From the NCBI GenBank assembly GCA_018060625.1, contig JAGOVS010000005.1, forward strand, positions 1 to 59,624: 59,624 nt of DNA, written 5' to 3'. Shown here one piece after another: positions 45,587 through 53,856 of the stretch. Positions within the stretch are counted from its first letter, which is position 1; each line of letters opens with the position of its first letter. The translations under genes and the position numbers were made by a program. Source of the DNA: Bacteriovorax sp. (GTDB lineage: Bacteria > Bdellovibrionota > Bacteriovoracia > Bacteriovoracales > Bacteriovoracaceae). The notes below the pieces were generated by a model. The model saw only the letters and a list, made by a program, of their open reading frames with translations. It was not told the origin of the DNA and did no database searches.

Positions 45587-47068
45587 ATGCTTAATTCAGA
45601 TCAAAAACGCGCATTTCTTGCTGTTGTTCTTTCGGGTATTATCTTGTTTGGATGGCAATATTTTTTTGCTCCAAAGTCTGTTGAAAATTCACTGAAGACC
45701 ACTCAGAAACAAGAAGCAGTTAAAACAGAAAATGTTGAATCTAGTGCTGTAAAAAATGAAACGACCCCAGCAAAAATGGAAGGAGCTGCTCCTCAAGGAC
45801 TGCCTTTAACAATTACTTCAAACACTCTTAAAAATAAGGAATTTGAATTTAAAATAAATAATGATCTTTCTGTAACAGATCTTAAAAATCCAAATTCAGT
45901 TTTTAGTTTTTCTTCTTTAACGGATACTTCAGCACCTCTTAGGATTCAAGTGATCACTGACTATGGACCAATGGATCTTTTTTTCCAGATGGTGCAGGAA
46001 GGACCTAATAAATTGGTAGGGAAGAATTCAATTTATGGAGTAACCTTTACCTCTACAATTCTTGACAATGGTCGAGTGAGTTTTAATTTATCATCAGAAA
46101 AAGCATATAAATTTCGATTCGTTTTTCAAGCGCAATCTAAAAAGCTTGATAACGGTCAAATTCGTCAGTTTGTCATTCTTGGCAACGACGTTAAACTTAT
46201 TGAAGTTGGAAATGATAAAGAAGAAGATGGAACTTTGAAGTGGTTTGGTGTGGATTTTAATTACCACATGTTTGCTCTTGTCTTAAAAGATAAACTTCCT
46301 GCAAAATATAAAACGACTGAGGGGGGACAATTAATTGTTGAAATTCCAACGGCCGCGAAGTCTTTTAATGGAGATCTTGTTTTTACAAAGAAAAATTATG
46401 ATACTTTAATTGGCCTGGGAGATAATTTACATCTTGCCGTTGATTTTGGATTTTTTGCAGTACTTGCCGTTCCAACATTGCGTGGACTTCAGTTTATTTA
46501 TAAGTATATTCCAAACTATGGTATTGCGATCATTCTTCTAACAATACTTATCCGTGTTATTACCTTTCCTCTTCAATATAAGTCTTTTAAGAGCATGAAG
46601 AAGATGCAAACTATTCAGCCAGAATTGGCAAAGCTGAAGGAAAAATACAAAGACGAACCTCAAAAAATGCAAAAAGAAACAATGGATCTTTTTAAAAAGG
46701 CAGGAGCGAATCCTCTTAGTGGATGTTTACCACTTCTTCTCCAGATGCCATTTTTCTTTGCTATTTATCGCGTACTTTATAGCGCCGTTGAGCTTGTTGG
46801 TGCTCCATTTTATGGCTGGATTCATGATTTAAGTATTCACGATCCTTATTATGTCCTTCCTGTTTTAATGGGTCTAGCAATGCTTGCTCAACAGAAGTTA
46901 ACTCCTCAGACAACAGTGGATCCTACTCAGCAGAAAATAATGATGTTTATGCCAGTTATTTTCGCTTTTATCATGAAGAGCCTACCAGCTGGTCTAGTTC
47001 TTTATATTTTTGTTTCAACTGTTGTTGGTGTGCTTCAACAAGTGTTCGTTTATAAAATGGCCGATTAA
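45587..47068 (+). CDS. yidC: Membrane protein insertase YidC
   Basis: 493 aa of the Gram-negative type: N-terminal helix (RAFLAVVLSGIILFGWQYFF), a variable linker, a periplasmic beta domain (about 75-270), and the five-helix insertase core from about 295 with NYGIAIILLTILIRVITFPL, a charged cytoplasmic hairpin (KKMQTIQPELAKLKEKYKDE) and LSGCLPLLLQMPFFFAIYRV. The core holds the conserved Arg that lines the hydrophilic groove. Its best-known client is ATP synthase subunit c, encoded here too. Ribosome site GGAG before ATG. Confidence 0.97.
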   Translation: MLNSDQKRAFLAVVLSGIILFGWQYFFAPKSVENSLKTTQKQEAVKTENVESSAVKNETTPAKMEGAAPQGLPLTITSNTLKNKEFEFKINNDLSVTDLKNPNSVFSFSSLTDTSAPLRIQVITDYGPMDLFFQMVQEGPNKLVGKNSIYGVTFTSTILDNGRVSFNLSSEKAYKFRFVFQAQSKKLDNGQIRQFVILGNDVKLIEVGNDKEEDGTLKWFGVDFNYHMFALVLKDKLPAKYKTTEGGQLIVEIPTAAKSFNGDLVFTKKNYDTLIGLGDNLHLAVDFGFFAVLAVPTLRGLQFIYKYIPNYGIAIILLTILIRVITFPLQYKSFKSMKKMQTIQPELAKLKEKYKDEPQKMQKETMDLFKKAGANPLSGCLPLLLQMPFFFAIYRVLYSAVELVGAPFYGWIHDLSIHDPYYVLPVLMGLAMLAQQKLTPQTTVDPTQQKIMMFMPVIFAFIMKSLPAGLVLYIFVSTVVGVLQQVFVYKMAD

Positions 47069-47080
47069 CAATAATGCCTT

Positions 47081-48718
47081 ATGAGTTTCTATACAGATAA
47101 TTTACCTATCATTGCATGCAGTACTGGCACTCAGGCCAATACTGCGATAGCAGTGATAAGGCTTTCTGGTTTTTCTTCGCTTATTGAGTTACAACCTTTT
47201 TTTTCATTTTCGTTATTAAAGGTAAAACCTCGATATAGTCATTTAACAAATGTTATTTTCAATACCCAAGTTTTTGATAATGGCCTTATGGTTTTCTTTC
47301 CTCAAGGGGAGAGCTATACAGGGGAGAATGTTCTTGAGCTTTCTGTTCACGGAAACCTTCTCAATATTCAAAGAATACTTGATCTTTTCATTCAAAATGC
47401 AGGCTTTCGTGATGCGCACCCTGGAGAATTCACTTATCGGGCCTTAAAAAATAAGAATCTTTCACTTTCTCAAGTAGAAGGTTTAGATATGCTTTTGAAT
47501 GCAAATTCGAATTTAATGCTCACTCAAGGCTTAGATATCCTCCAAGGCGAACTTCATGCTCAATACCTAGAGCTTTATGAAAGCTTCATAAAACTAAAGG
47601 CTTCTATTGAGCTTTCGATTGATTTTTCTGAAGATGTAGGGGAGGAGGAGTCTCGTCATTTATTTTTGGATTCCTTTATTCACTTTTCTGACCTTTTAGA
47701 TGCACTCCATGTTCGAACTCAGGGGAATTTGTCCTCACTTCTCTCTCCAGAGGTTGTTTTAGTTGGTCAGACCAATGCCGGAAAGAGCTCCCTTTTTAAT
47801 TTATTGGTAAAGCAAAACCGTTCTATTGTTTCAAATATCGCTGGAACAACTCGTGATTATATTTCTGAACTCATCCATATTGATGGGACCAACTATAAAT
47901 TAGTGGATACGGCCGGAATAAGAGATTCACAGGACACGATTGAAAACATAGGAATTGAGCGAGCTTTTGAAATATTAGAGAGGGCCTTCTTTCGTATTTT
48001 AATAATCAATCCTTTTGAAACAAATCCAGAATATATTAATAAATTACATGAATTTGAATTTGATCTTTTGCTTTTTTCTCATTGGGATAAAGAGGACTTT
48101 TCAAAGAGATTGTTAGAGTTGGATTTATCTTCCGTCTCTGCAACTTATTTTGCGGCAGCAAGCTTTGAGAGTGGTTCTATAGAACCACTTACGAAACTTG
48201 GTCCTATAGAACCACTTACGAAACTTGGTCCTATAGAGCCACTTACGAAACTTGGTCCTATAGAACCACTTACGAAACTTGGTCCTATAGAACCACTTAT
48301 GAAACATGGTCCTATAGAACCACTTATGAAACTTGGTCCTATAGAACCACTTATAAAACATGGTCCTATAGAACCACTTTCGAAACTTGGTCCTATAGAA
48401 CCACTTATAAAACATGGTCCTATAGAACCACTTTCGAAACTTGGTCCTATAGAACCATTTGTAAAAAATTTGATTGTTCAAAAATTTAAAGAAAAGACTC
48501 TAGATGGCCCCATATTAATAGAGAGACATCGAGGCGTAATAAATAAACTATATTTAGCAAAGAGCAGTTTATCTTGTAAAATCAAGGAGATAGGTGATGT
48601 GGCGATACTCTCGTCTGAGGTCAATATCTTTGCAAACCATCTTAGCGAGTTAATTGGAGTCGTCTCACCTGATGATGTACTTAATTCAATTTTTTCAAAT
48701 TTTTGCATTGGTAAATAG
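47081..48718 (+). CDS. mnmE: tRNA modification GTPase MnmE with an internal 11-unit repeat insertion
   Basis: MnmE works with MnmG to form cmnm5U at the wobble base of certain tRNAs. Seen in 545 aa: N-terminal tetrahydrofolate-binding domain (to about 120), helical domain, G domain with G1 GQTNAGKSSLFN (near 228), G2 region TTRDYISE, G3 DTAGIRD (near 276), and the C-terminal FCIGK whose Cys is the family hallmark. Normal length is about 455; the excess is an in-frame array of 9-residue units, (G)PIEPL-x-K-(L/H), at residues 365-463, beginning right in the G5 loop. The G4 motif reads SHWD instead of NKxD. The reading frame is open throughout, so the protein is probably made. Confidence 0.95.
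   Translation: MSFYTDNLPIIACSTGTQANTAIAVIRLSGFSSLIELQPFFSFSLLKVKPRYSHLTNVIFNTQVFDNGLMVFFPQGESYTGENVLELSVHGNLLNIQRILDLFIQNAGFRDAHPGEFTYRALKNKNLSLSQVEGLDMLLNANSNLMLTQGLDILQGELHAQYLELYESFIKLKASIELSIDFSEDVGEEESRHLFLDSFIHFSDLLDALHVRTQGNLSSLLSPEVVLVGQTNAGKSSLFNLLVKQNRSIVSNIAGTTRDYISELIHIDGTNYKLVDTAGIRDSQDTIENIGIERAFEILERAFFRILIINPFETNPEYINKLHEFEFDLLLFSHWDKEDFSKRLLELDLSSVSATYFAAASFESGSIEPLTKLGPIEPLTKLGPIEPLTKLGPIEPLTKLGPIEPLMKHGPIEPLMKLGPIEPLIKHGPIEPLSKLGPIEPLIKHGPIEPLSKLGPIEPFVKNLIVQKFKEKTLDGPILIERHRGVINKLYLAKSSLSCKIKEIGDVAILSSEVNIFANHLSELIGVVSPDDVLNSIFSNFCIGK
48173..48469 (+). repeat. 27-bp x 11 in-frame tandem repeat (minisatellite) inside mnmE
   Basis: Eleven contiguous units start at 48173, 48200, 48227 and every 27 bp to 48443. 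The first five units are nearly identical at DNA level; units 5-10 alternate KH and KL endings, and units 7-10 form a 54-bp higher-order period. The last unit is degenerate (EPFVKN). Each unit carries GGTCCTATAGAACC, a near-palindrome, while the first is inside a perfect 18-bp palindrome GTGGTTCTATAGAACCAC (48171-48188). Confidence 0.98.
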
Positions 48719-48764
48719 TCAATTCCTAAAATTTAGATTACTAATTCTAGTCTTAAAGAACAGA

Positions 48765-48780
48765 TGTTCTACGTGGAACA
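48765..48780. promoter_or_regulatory. parS-like site upstream of mnmG
   Basis: TGTTCTACGTGGAACA matches the widely conserved chromosomal parS (TGTTTCACGTGAAACA and the TTCCACGTGGAA form) with a central ACGTGG core. It ends 3 bp before the mnmG ATG. An identical copy lies at 51215-51230, and parAB lies just downstream of that copy. Confidence 0.85.
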
Positions 48781-48783
48781 ATT

Positions 48784-50640
48784 ATGAAAAATACATTTGA
48801 TGTCGTAATTATTGGTGGAGGTCACGCTGGCGCAGAAGCAGCTTGGATTTCCTCGCAGTTTAACTTGAGAGTCGCGCTCATTTCTTCGCCGGAGTCCGGC
48901 CTTGCTTCTGCCCCTTGTAATCCGGCAATTGGAGGAGTAGGGAAGGGGCAAGTTGTTCGCGAGATTGACGCCCTCGGTGGACTTATGGGTCTACTGGCGG
49001 ACAGGGCCGGCATTCAGTATCGCACACTGAATGAGTCAAAAGGATTTGCTGTTCAGTCAACGAGGGTTCAGATTGACAAGGAGCTTTACACTAAGTTTGC
49101 GGACGAGATTTTAAACAACGTTTCGGCGCTTACCATTTTTCGTGACATGGTCAATTCGATCGACAAAGTCGATGGACAGTTTCAAATCAAGACAAAGAAA
49201 GGAGAGGTTGTATCCTCTCTCAAAATCATAGTGACGACAGGCACATTTTTAAATGGAAAGCTTCATACGGGAGAAGAACAAAAATTCGGTGGCAGGGTAG
49301 AGTGTGAAAAGTCAGTTGGACTCAATGAGCTCTTGAAGGAAATTAAAACTAATCCCAATCGGTTTAAAACAGGAACACCTCCTCGTCTTGACAGAAAGAG
49401 CATTGATTTTAGCAAGCTCGAACCACAGGAAAGTGATAGTGGAACTAGGAACTTTCATTCACTTAATTCGCCATTTACCAGAGAGTCGCGACAAGTTTGT
49501 TGCTACCTAACAAAGACCAATTCTCAAACATTATCAATTATTCGTGCCAATAAAGAGCGTTCTCCCATTTTTAACGGTCAAATTAAAGGTATTGGACCGA
49601 GATATTGTCCAAGTATTGAGGATAAAGCGTTCAGATATACAGAAAAAGACGTTCACCATGTCTTTATTGAACCCGAAGGACTTGAATTGGACACAATTTA
49701 TCCAAATGGTGTTTCCACTTCTCTGCCTAAAGATGTCCAAGAGAGCTTTGTTCAAACGATTTCTGGTCTCGAAAATGCTAAAATTCTAATTCATGGTTAT
49801 GCTGTAGAGTACGATGTTGTAGATACTTCCCAGCTTTCACGCACTATGGAGTATTTTTCAATTCCAGGGCTGTATTTTGCCGGGCAAGTTTGCGGCACTT
49901 CTGGATACGAAGAGGCGGCCGGACAGGGAATTATCGCCGGAATTAATGCTTCGTTGGCCATTTTAGAGAAAGAGCCACTGATTTTGGACCGAAATGACTC
50001 TTATATTGGAGTAATGATCGAAGATTTGGTGACAAATAAGCGAGATGAGCCCTATCGGTTATTCACTGCTCGATCTGAAAATAGACTCTATGTTCGTGAG
50101 GACAATACAGTTCTACGAATGAGGAAGTACAGAAGAGCGCTCGGTTTATCGAACGAACTCGATCATTTTCAAGAAAACTTCATTGAAGAAGTCGAGCTTC
50201 TTGAGAAATTAGTAGATTCGACTATGTTCTATTCAACAAAAGAGAGTAAGGAGTATTTCAAAGAGAATAGCTATGGACCTCTAGAAATTAATATCAGCTT
50301 CAAGGAATTGCTTAAAAGACCAGATAATAATCCAATTACTGTGCTAGAGAGAGAGACAAGGCGCTTTGGAACTCAATTTAGATATGACGTACTAAGAACT
50401 GTTGCTATTGCCACAAAGTACGAAGGCTATATCGATCGATCCATTATTGAAACGGAGAGGGTTAATCGCTTAGGGAAAAAGAAGATTGATTGGCAATCGC
50501 TTGCAGAATCAAAAAACATATCATTCGAGTGTAGACTTAGAATATCAACCATTCGGCCAGAAACATTTGCTCAATTGCAACGAATTGAGGGAATAAGGCC
50601 TGCTACCTTAGCCTTCGTGGCCGGGAACATAATATCATGA
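48784..50640 (+). CDS. mnmG: tRNA uridine-5-carboxymethylaminomethyl modification enzyme MnmG
   Basis: FAD-dependent partner of MnmE, 618 aa. FAD-binding DVVIIGGGHAGAEAAW (4-19), CNPAIGGVGKGQVVREID, and the catalytic-region Cys in GTFLNGKL-adjacent and CCYLTKTN blocks; PGLYFAGQVCGTSGYEEAAG and the C-terminal RISTIRPETFAQLQRIEGI are standard GidA signatures. The order mnmE-mnmG-rsmG is conserved near many origins. The upstream parS site overlaps the expected ribosome-site region (GGAACAATTATG). Confidence 0.98.
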   Translation: MKNTFDVVIIGGGHAGAEAAWISSQFNLRVALISSPESGLASAPCNPAIGGVGKGQVVREIDALGGLMGLLADRAGIQYRTLNESKGFAVQSTRVQIDKELYTKFADEILNNVSALTIFRDMVNSIDKVDGQFQIKTKKGEVVSSLKIIVTTGTFLNGKLHTGEEQKFGGRVECEKSVGLNELLKEIKTNPNRFKTGTPPRLDRKSIDFSKLEPQESDSGTRNFHSLNSPFTRESRQVCCYLTKTNSQTLSIIRANKERSPIFNGQIKGIGPRYCPSIEDKAFRYTEKDVHHVFIEPEGLELDTIYPNGVSTSLPKDVQESFVQTISGLENAKILIHGYAVEYDVVDTSQLSRTMEYFSIPGLYFAGQVCGTSGYEEAAGQGIIAGINASLAILEKEPLILDRNDSYIGVMIEDLVTNKRDEPYRLFTARSENRLYVREDNTVLRMRKYRRALGLSNELDHFQENFIEEVELLEKLVDSTMFYSTKESKEYFKENSYGPLEINISFKELLKRPDNNPITVLERETRRFGTQFRYDVLRTVAIATKYEGYIDRSIIETERVNRLGKKKIDWQSLAESKNISFECRLRISTIRPETFAQLQRIEGIRPATLAFVAGNIIS

Positions 50641-51269
50641 AAGAATTTAGCCAAAAATACCTCGAACTACTCACTGGAGAATTTTCTGGGATTAATCTCA
50701 CTCGAATTGATGGCCCTGAGGAGTTTTACAACAAACAGATATTGGACTCTGTGCTGCCAATGGAAAAGAGTGCGGTTTTTAGAAATGCTCTCGAAAAAAC
50801 AAAAATCTTAGTCGATATTGGTTTCGGTGGCGGATTTCCAATTCTTCCATTGGCCTTCAAGAATTTAGATAAAAAATTCTATGGATTCGACGCAAGAGCA
50901 AAAAAGGCACAGGTTGTTTCTAAGATAGCGACTAGGTTAGAGCTAGAGAACGCAAAGCTTCTCCATCAACGCTTTGAAGAAGTTATTTTCGATCGAGATG
51001 CCGTTATCACCTTCAAGGCAGTTGGAAAGGTGGCCGATCTACTTCCACTGCTAAAAGCAAATAAGACGCTTTATGTGTTCTTCTACAAGGGGCCAAATTT
51101 TTACGAACTCGAAGACATTGAGCCACTGCTTGAGACATGGGAGCTTATCGAAGAAGTTTCATACGATGTTGAAGGAACTGAAGGGAGATTGCTTTTAGGC
51201 TTTAAAAATAAAAATGTTCTACGTGGAACAAAGACCGCAAAAAATATTAAATTTTCTGAGTTACTTTAA
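50637..51269 (+). CDS. rsmG: 16S rRNA (guanine527-N7)-methyltransferase RsmG
   Basis: 210-aa SAM-dependent methylase. The N-terminal NLTRIDGPEEFYNKQILDSV matches the RsmG NLT-x-I...H-x-x-DS block with some changes, and LVDIGFGGGFPILPLAF is SAM motif I (usual DVGTGAGFPGIPLAI). It starts in the mnmG stop (ATGA overlap). The C-terminal codons for NVLRGTKT contain a parS site, so this protein end is partly shaped by a DNA-binding signal. Confidence 0.93.
   Translation: MKEFSQKYLELLTGEFSGINLTRIDGPEEFYNKQILDSVLPMEKSAVFRNALEKTKILVDIGFGGGFPILPLAFKNLDKKFYGFDARAKKAQVVSKIATRLELENAKLLHQRFEEVIFDRDAVITFKAVGKVADLLPLLKANKTLYVFFYKGPNFYELEDIEPLLETWELIEEVSYDVEGTEGRLLLGFKNKNVLRGTKTAKNIKFSELL
51215..51230. promoter_or_regulatory. 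parS-like site inside the 3' end of rsmG
   Basis: The 16 bases TGTTCTACGTGGAACA are identical to 48765-48780, including the off-centre T that breaks the perfect palindrome. It lies 93 bp before parA. Exact conservation of a coding and a non-coding copy argues for selection by ParB. Confidence 0.87.
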
Positions 51270-51322
51270 AAATAAAAAATTGTATAAATAGACATTCAAT
51301 GGAATGAAAAAAGGAAACCTAA

Positions 51323-52219
51323 ATGGCTAAAATTATAGCAATGATGAACCAGAAGGGTGGCGTAGGAAAAACGACATCATCAGTCAATTTGGCGGCGTGT
51401 CTAGCAGTAGCTGAGAAAAAAACTCTACTAATAGATCTTGATCCACAAGGCAACGGAAGCATCAGTATTGGCTTAGCAAAAGATACTTTTGCCCAAAAGA
51501 ATATTTATCATGCACTCATTGGGCAAATTAGCTTAAAAGAAGCTATTTACGAGTCTGAGCTTCCTTATTTTCATATATGTCCTTCAGATAACAATCTCTC
51601 TGGTGCAGAGATAGAATTAGTGAGCTTGTTTGCACGTGAGTCGAAGTTAAAAAACGCCTTTAAGGCAATTGAAAAAGATTATGATTACATCATTATCGAC
51701 TGTCCGCCTTCGTTGGGTTTATTAACAGTCAATGCCCTCAATGCTGCCCATTCTTATATTGTTCCTATGCAAACAGAATATCTAGCAATGGAAGGACTTG
51801 CCCAGCTGCTTAACACTGTAACGCTTATTCGTTCATCATTAAATCCAGATCTAGAATTAGATGGAATTCTTCTGACAATGTATGATTCGCGTTCGGGTCT
51901 TCATAAGCAAGTTGCCAATGAAATTAAAACGCATTTTGCAGATGTTGTATTTGATACAATCATACCAAGAAATGTAAAGCTCGCTGAATGTCCTAGTTTT
52001 GGAAAACCAATTATTCTTTACGATATTGAATCGAAAGGCAGTGAGGCTTATCTTGCTTTGGCTAAAGAGCTAATCCTTAAAGAGCGATTTAAAAATAGTG
52101 GAGCCGCTAAGAATGCTCCAACAAAAATAGAAGAGAAATTACCTGAAGAAAAAATTATGGATATCATTCCTTCGTTAGAAAATATTAATTTTGATGATAA
52201 TCAAATATTCGAGCAATAA
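51323..52219 (+). CDS. parA: Chromosome partitioning ATPase ParA (Soj)
   Basis: 298 aa. Deviant Walker A NQKGGVGKTTSSVNLA (9-24), switch region LLIDLDPQGNGS, and DYIIIDCPPSLGLLTVNAL place it in the ParA/MinD family; basic residues near the C-terminus of the ATPase fold fit non-specific DNA binding. A tail of about 40 residues (KNAPTKIEEKLPEEKIMDII) extends past the usual Soj end. Ribosome site AAAGGA before ATG. ParB follows after 15 nt. Confidence 0.96.
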   Translation: MAKIIAMMNQKGGVGKTTSSVNLAACLAVAEKKTLLIDLDPQGNGSISIGLAKDTFAQKNIYHALIGQISLKEAIYESELPYFHICPSDNNLSGAEIELVSLFARESKLKNAFKAIEKDYDYIIIDCPPSLGLLTVNALNAAHSYIVPMQTEYLAMEGLAQLLNTVTLIRSSLNPDLELDGILLTMYDSRSGLHKQVANEIKTHFADVVFDTIIPRNVKLAECPSFGKPIILYDIESKGSEAYLALAKELILKERFKNSGAAKNAPTKIEEKLPEEKIMDIIPSLENINFDDNQIFEQ

Positions 52220-52234
52220 GCTTACGGAGTCTTT

Positions 52235-53188
52235 GTGGCAAAAAAACTTGCATTAGGAAAAGGGATCGCTTCGTTGCTTAGAGAATCGACTCCACAGTCA
52301 GTTGTAAATCAGACATATAATAATCAATTCGGTGATCAAAACGAAGATGAACTTGAGTCTAGTCAGGAACAGAGTGAACGTGTTGTCGAAATTCGTTATG
52401 AGAACACACCGCTACTTATTGATGTTGGCTCCATTAAGACAAATCCCAATCAACCTAGAAAAATTTTTAAAGAAAAAGATCTAGAAGAACTCTCAGAATC
52501 GATTAAAGAGAATGGAATTATTCAGCCCCTCATTGTTGCAGAAATGGAAAATGGACAATATGAACTTGTCGCTGGAGAGCGTCGCTTAAGGGCCGCTAAA
52601 AAAGCAGGTCTAGAGCAAGTGCCAGTGGTTGTTAAGAGAGCTACAGATCGTGAAAAAATGATCATGTCGATCATTGAAAACGTGCAACGTTCAGACCTCA
52701 ACTGTGTTGAAGAGGCCTTGGCTTACTATCAACTAATGAACGAATATAAACTGACTCAAGAAGACGTAGCAAAAAAGTTGGGTAAAGAGCGCTCAACAGT
52801 TGCGAATTTTCTCCGCATTCTAAATCTTCCAAGGCCCATTATTGATCTTCTTCAAAAAGAGTCACTTTCTTTTGGGCATGCAAAGATATTAGCCGCTGTT
52901 AAAGAGCGTGAGGATGCCATTAGACTTGCGAATGAGTGTATTGCCAACAATTGGTCTGTCCGAGAGCTTGAAAACGCTATAAAGGGCAAAAAACCACTTA
53001 AAGAGAAAGCTGCTCGCAAAAATCCATTTTTTGATGAAAAATTGGATCAATTCAAGAAAACTCTTGAGCAAAAGACAGGTTATCATTTTGGAATTAATTC
53101 TGGAAAAAATGGATCTGGTCAAATCGTTCTTAAATTTAGCAATGAGGCAGAATTTAACGATATATATGAATTTCTTTTATCTAAGTAG
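52235..53188 (+). CDS. parB: Chromosome partitioning CTPase/DNA-binding protein ParB (Spo0J)
   Basis: 317 aa, GTG start with ACGGAG upstream. N-terminal basic ParA-stimulating segment (MAKKLALGKGIASLLRES); ParB/Srx CTPase domain with NQPRKIF, ENGIIQPLIV and GERRLRAAKKAGL (near 114), the CTP-binding motif; ENVQRSDLNCVEEA, then a helix-turn-helix EDVAKKLGKERSTVANFLRI that reads parS; C-terminal dimer domain. Two parS-like sites lie within 3.5 kb upstream. Confidence 0.97.
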   Translation: MAKKLALGKGIASLLRESTPQSVVNQTYNNQFGDQNEDELESSQEQSERVVEIRYENTPLLIDVGSIKTNPNQPRKIFKEKDLEELSESIKENGIIQPLIVAEMENGQYELVAGERRLRAAKKAGLEQVPVVVKRATDREKMIMSIIENVQRSDLNCVEEALAYYQLMNEYKLTQEDVAKKLGKERSTVANFLRILNLPRPIIDLLQKESLSFGHAKILAAVKEREDAIRLANECIANNWSVRELENAIKGKKPLKEKAARKNPFFDEKLDQFKKTLEQKTGYHFGINSGKNGSGQIVLKFSNEAEFNDIYEFLLSK

Positions 53189-53224
53189 AAAGCAAAGTAA
53201 ACTTAGCAAAGAGAAATAATCAAT

Positions 53225-53248
53225 GGAGTGGTCCTATGGGACCACTCC
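53225..53248. other. 10-bp-stem hairpin between parB and the bactofilin gene
   Basis: GGAGTGGTCC and GGACCACTCC enclose a TATG loop. No T run follows, so it is a weak candidate as an intrinsic terminator; it sits just 18 bp before the bactofilin start and could act as an attenuator or RNA-stability element. Its core GTGGTCCTATGGGACCAC closely resembles the palindrome at the start of the mnmE repeat. Confidence 0.75.
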
Positions 53249-53266
53249 CCAATGAAAGGTCAGTTT

Positions 53267-53617
53267 ATGGAAAGACGACGCGGTGAAGTTTCGGCCATCA
53301 TAGAAGAAGGGTGTAAGTTTGAAGGAAATTTGTCTTTCAATGGGACAGCTCGCATTGCAGGAATTGTGAACGGTAGTGTCTTTTCGAATGACACGGTTGT
53401 TATCTCAGAAGGCGCCATAATAAACGCGGATATAAATGCAAATATTATTATTATTGCTGGCTCAGTGAAAGGTAATATAAAAGCAAGTTCAAGAGTGGAA
53501 ATTTTAAAGCCTGCTCGATTTGAAGGAATTATTACAACCCCAAGTCTCATTGTGGAAGAGGGCGTTATCTTTCATGGAACGACTAAAATGCGCGACAAAA
53601 AAAACCCCCTTAATTAA
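53267..53617 (+). CDS. Bactofilin (DUF583) cytoskeletal protein
   Basis: 116 aa from the ATG at 53267, chosen because AAAGG lies 7 nt upstream and bactofilins begin close to the beta-helix; an upstream frame from 53228 runs through the hairpin and is rejected. The core is a right-handed beta-helix made of short repeats (GCKFEGNLSFNGTARIAG, then NGSVFSNDTVVISEGAIINA, INANIIIIAGSVKGNIKAS). Bactofilins polymerise without nucleotide; in myxobacteria they scaffold the ParABS machinery, and the position next to parAB suggests the same here (inference). Confidence 0.93.
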   Translation: MERRRGEVSAIIEEGCKFEGNLSFNGTARIAGIVNGSVFSNDTVVISEGAIINADINANIIIIAGSVKGNIKASSRVEILKPARFEGIITTPSLIVEEGVIFHGTTKMRDKKNPLN

Positions 53618-53673
53618 CTTGAAGCAATGGTCTCGTGGACTGATGCGATAAAAAAATAGACAAAACGAGCCTT

Positions 53674-53742
53674 TTGACACACTGGCAATACTCTTACTAA
53701 TCTTTAAATTTTCTTGACGATAACCACTTAAAACATTATTCA
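53674..53742 (+). promoter_or_regulatory. Candidate promoter region of the atpF'FHAGDC operon
   Basis: The 239-bp gap between the bactofilin and the b' subunit gene contains TTGACA (53674) followed by a poor TAATCT-type -10, and TTGACG (53714-53719) with TATTCA (53737-53742) at 17 bp. The second pair is better spaced. A short A/T hairpin at 53746-53762 (GTGAAAA/TTTTCAC) lies downstream. Confidence 0.35.
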
Positions 53743-53856
53743 TAAGTGAAAAAAATTTTCACAAAATCTCTCTCGTTTTTTTGCAAGTTTTGCTTCAGAA
53801 AAGTTATTTTTCGCAAAAAAATGGAGAAGACTGATAAATCGGAGTACTAAAAAACA

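Noticed and set aside
48173-48469. Tandem repeats as a CRISPR array
   Set aside because: Units are contiguous without unique spacers, in frame with mnmE, and no cas genes are near.
48125-48481. Antisense 118-codon open frame made of KWFYRT(K/M)F repeats opposite the mnmE array
   Set aside because: It exists only because the 27-bp unit has no stop in that frame; no ribosome site, and the sense strand is a recognisable MnmE.
53228-53266. Upstream start of the bactofilin frame
   Set aside because: It would translate the hairpin and has no ribosome site; the ATG at 53267 has AAAGG at 7 nt.
53746-53762. GTGAAAA/TTTTCAC hairpin as terminator of the bactofilin gene
   Set aside because: Stem is A/T-rich with only two GC pairs beyond one T-A pair at its base and no U run directly after; low stability.
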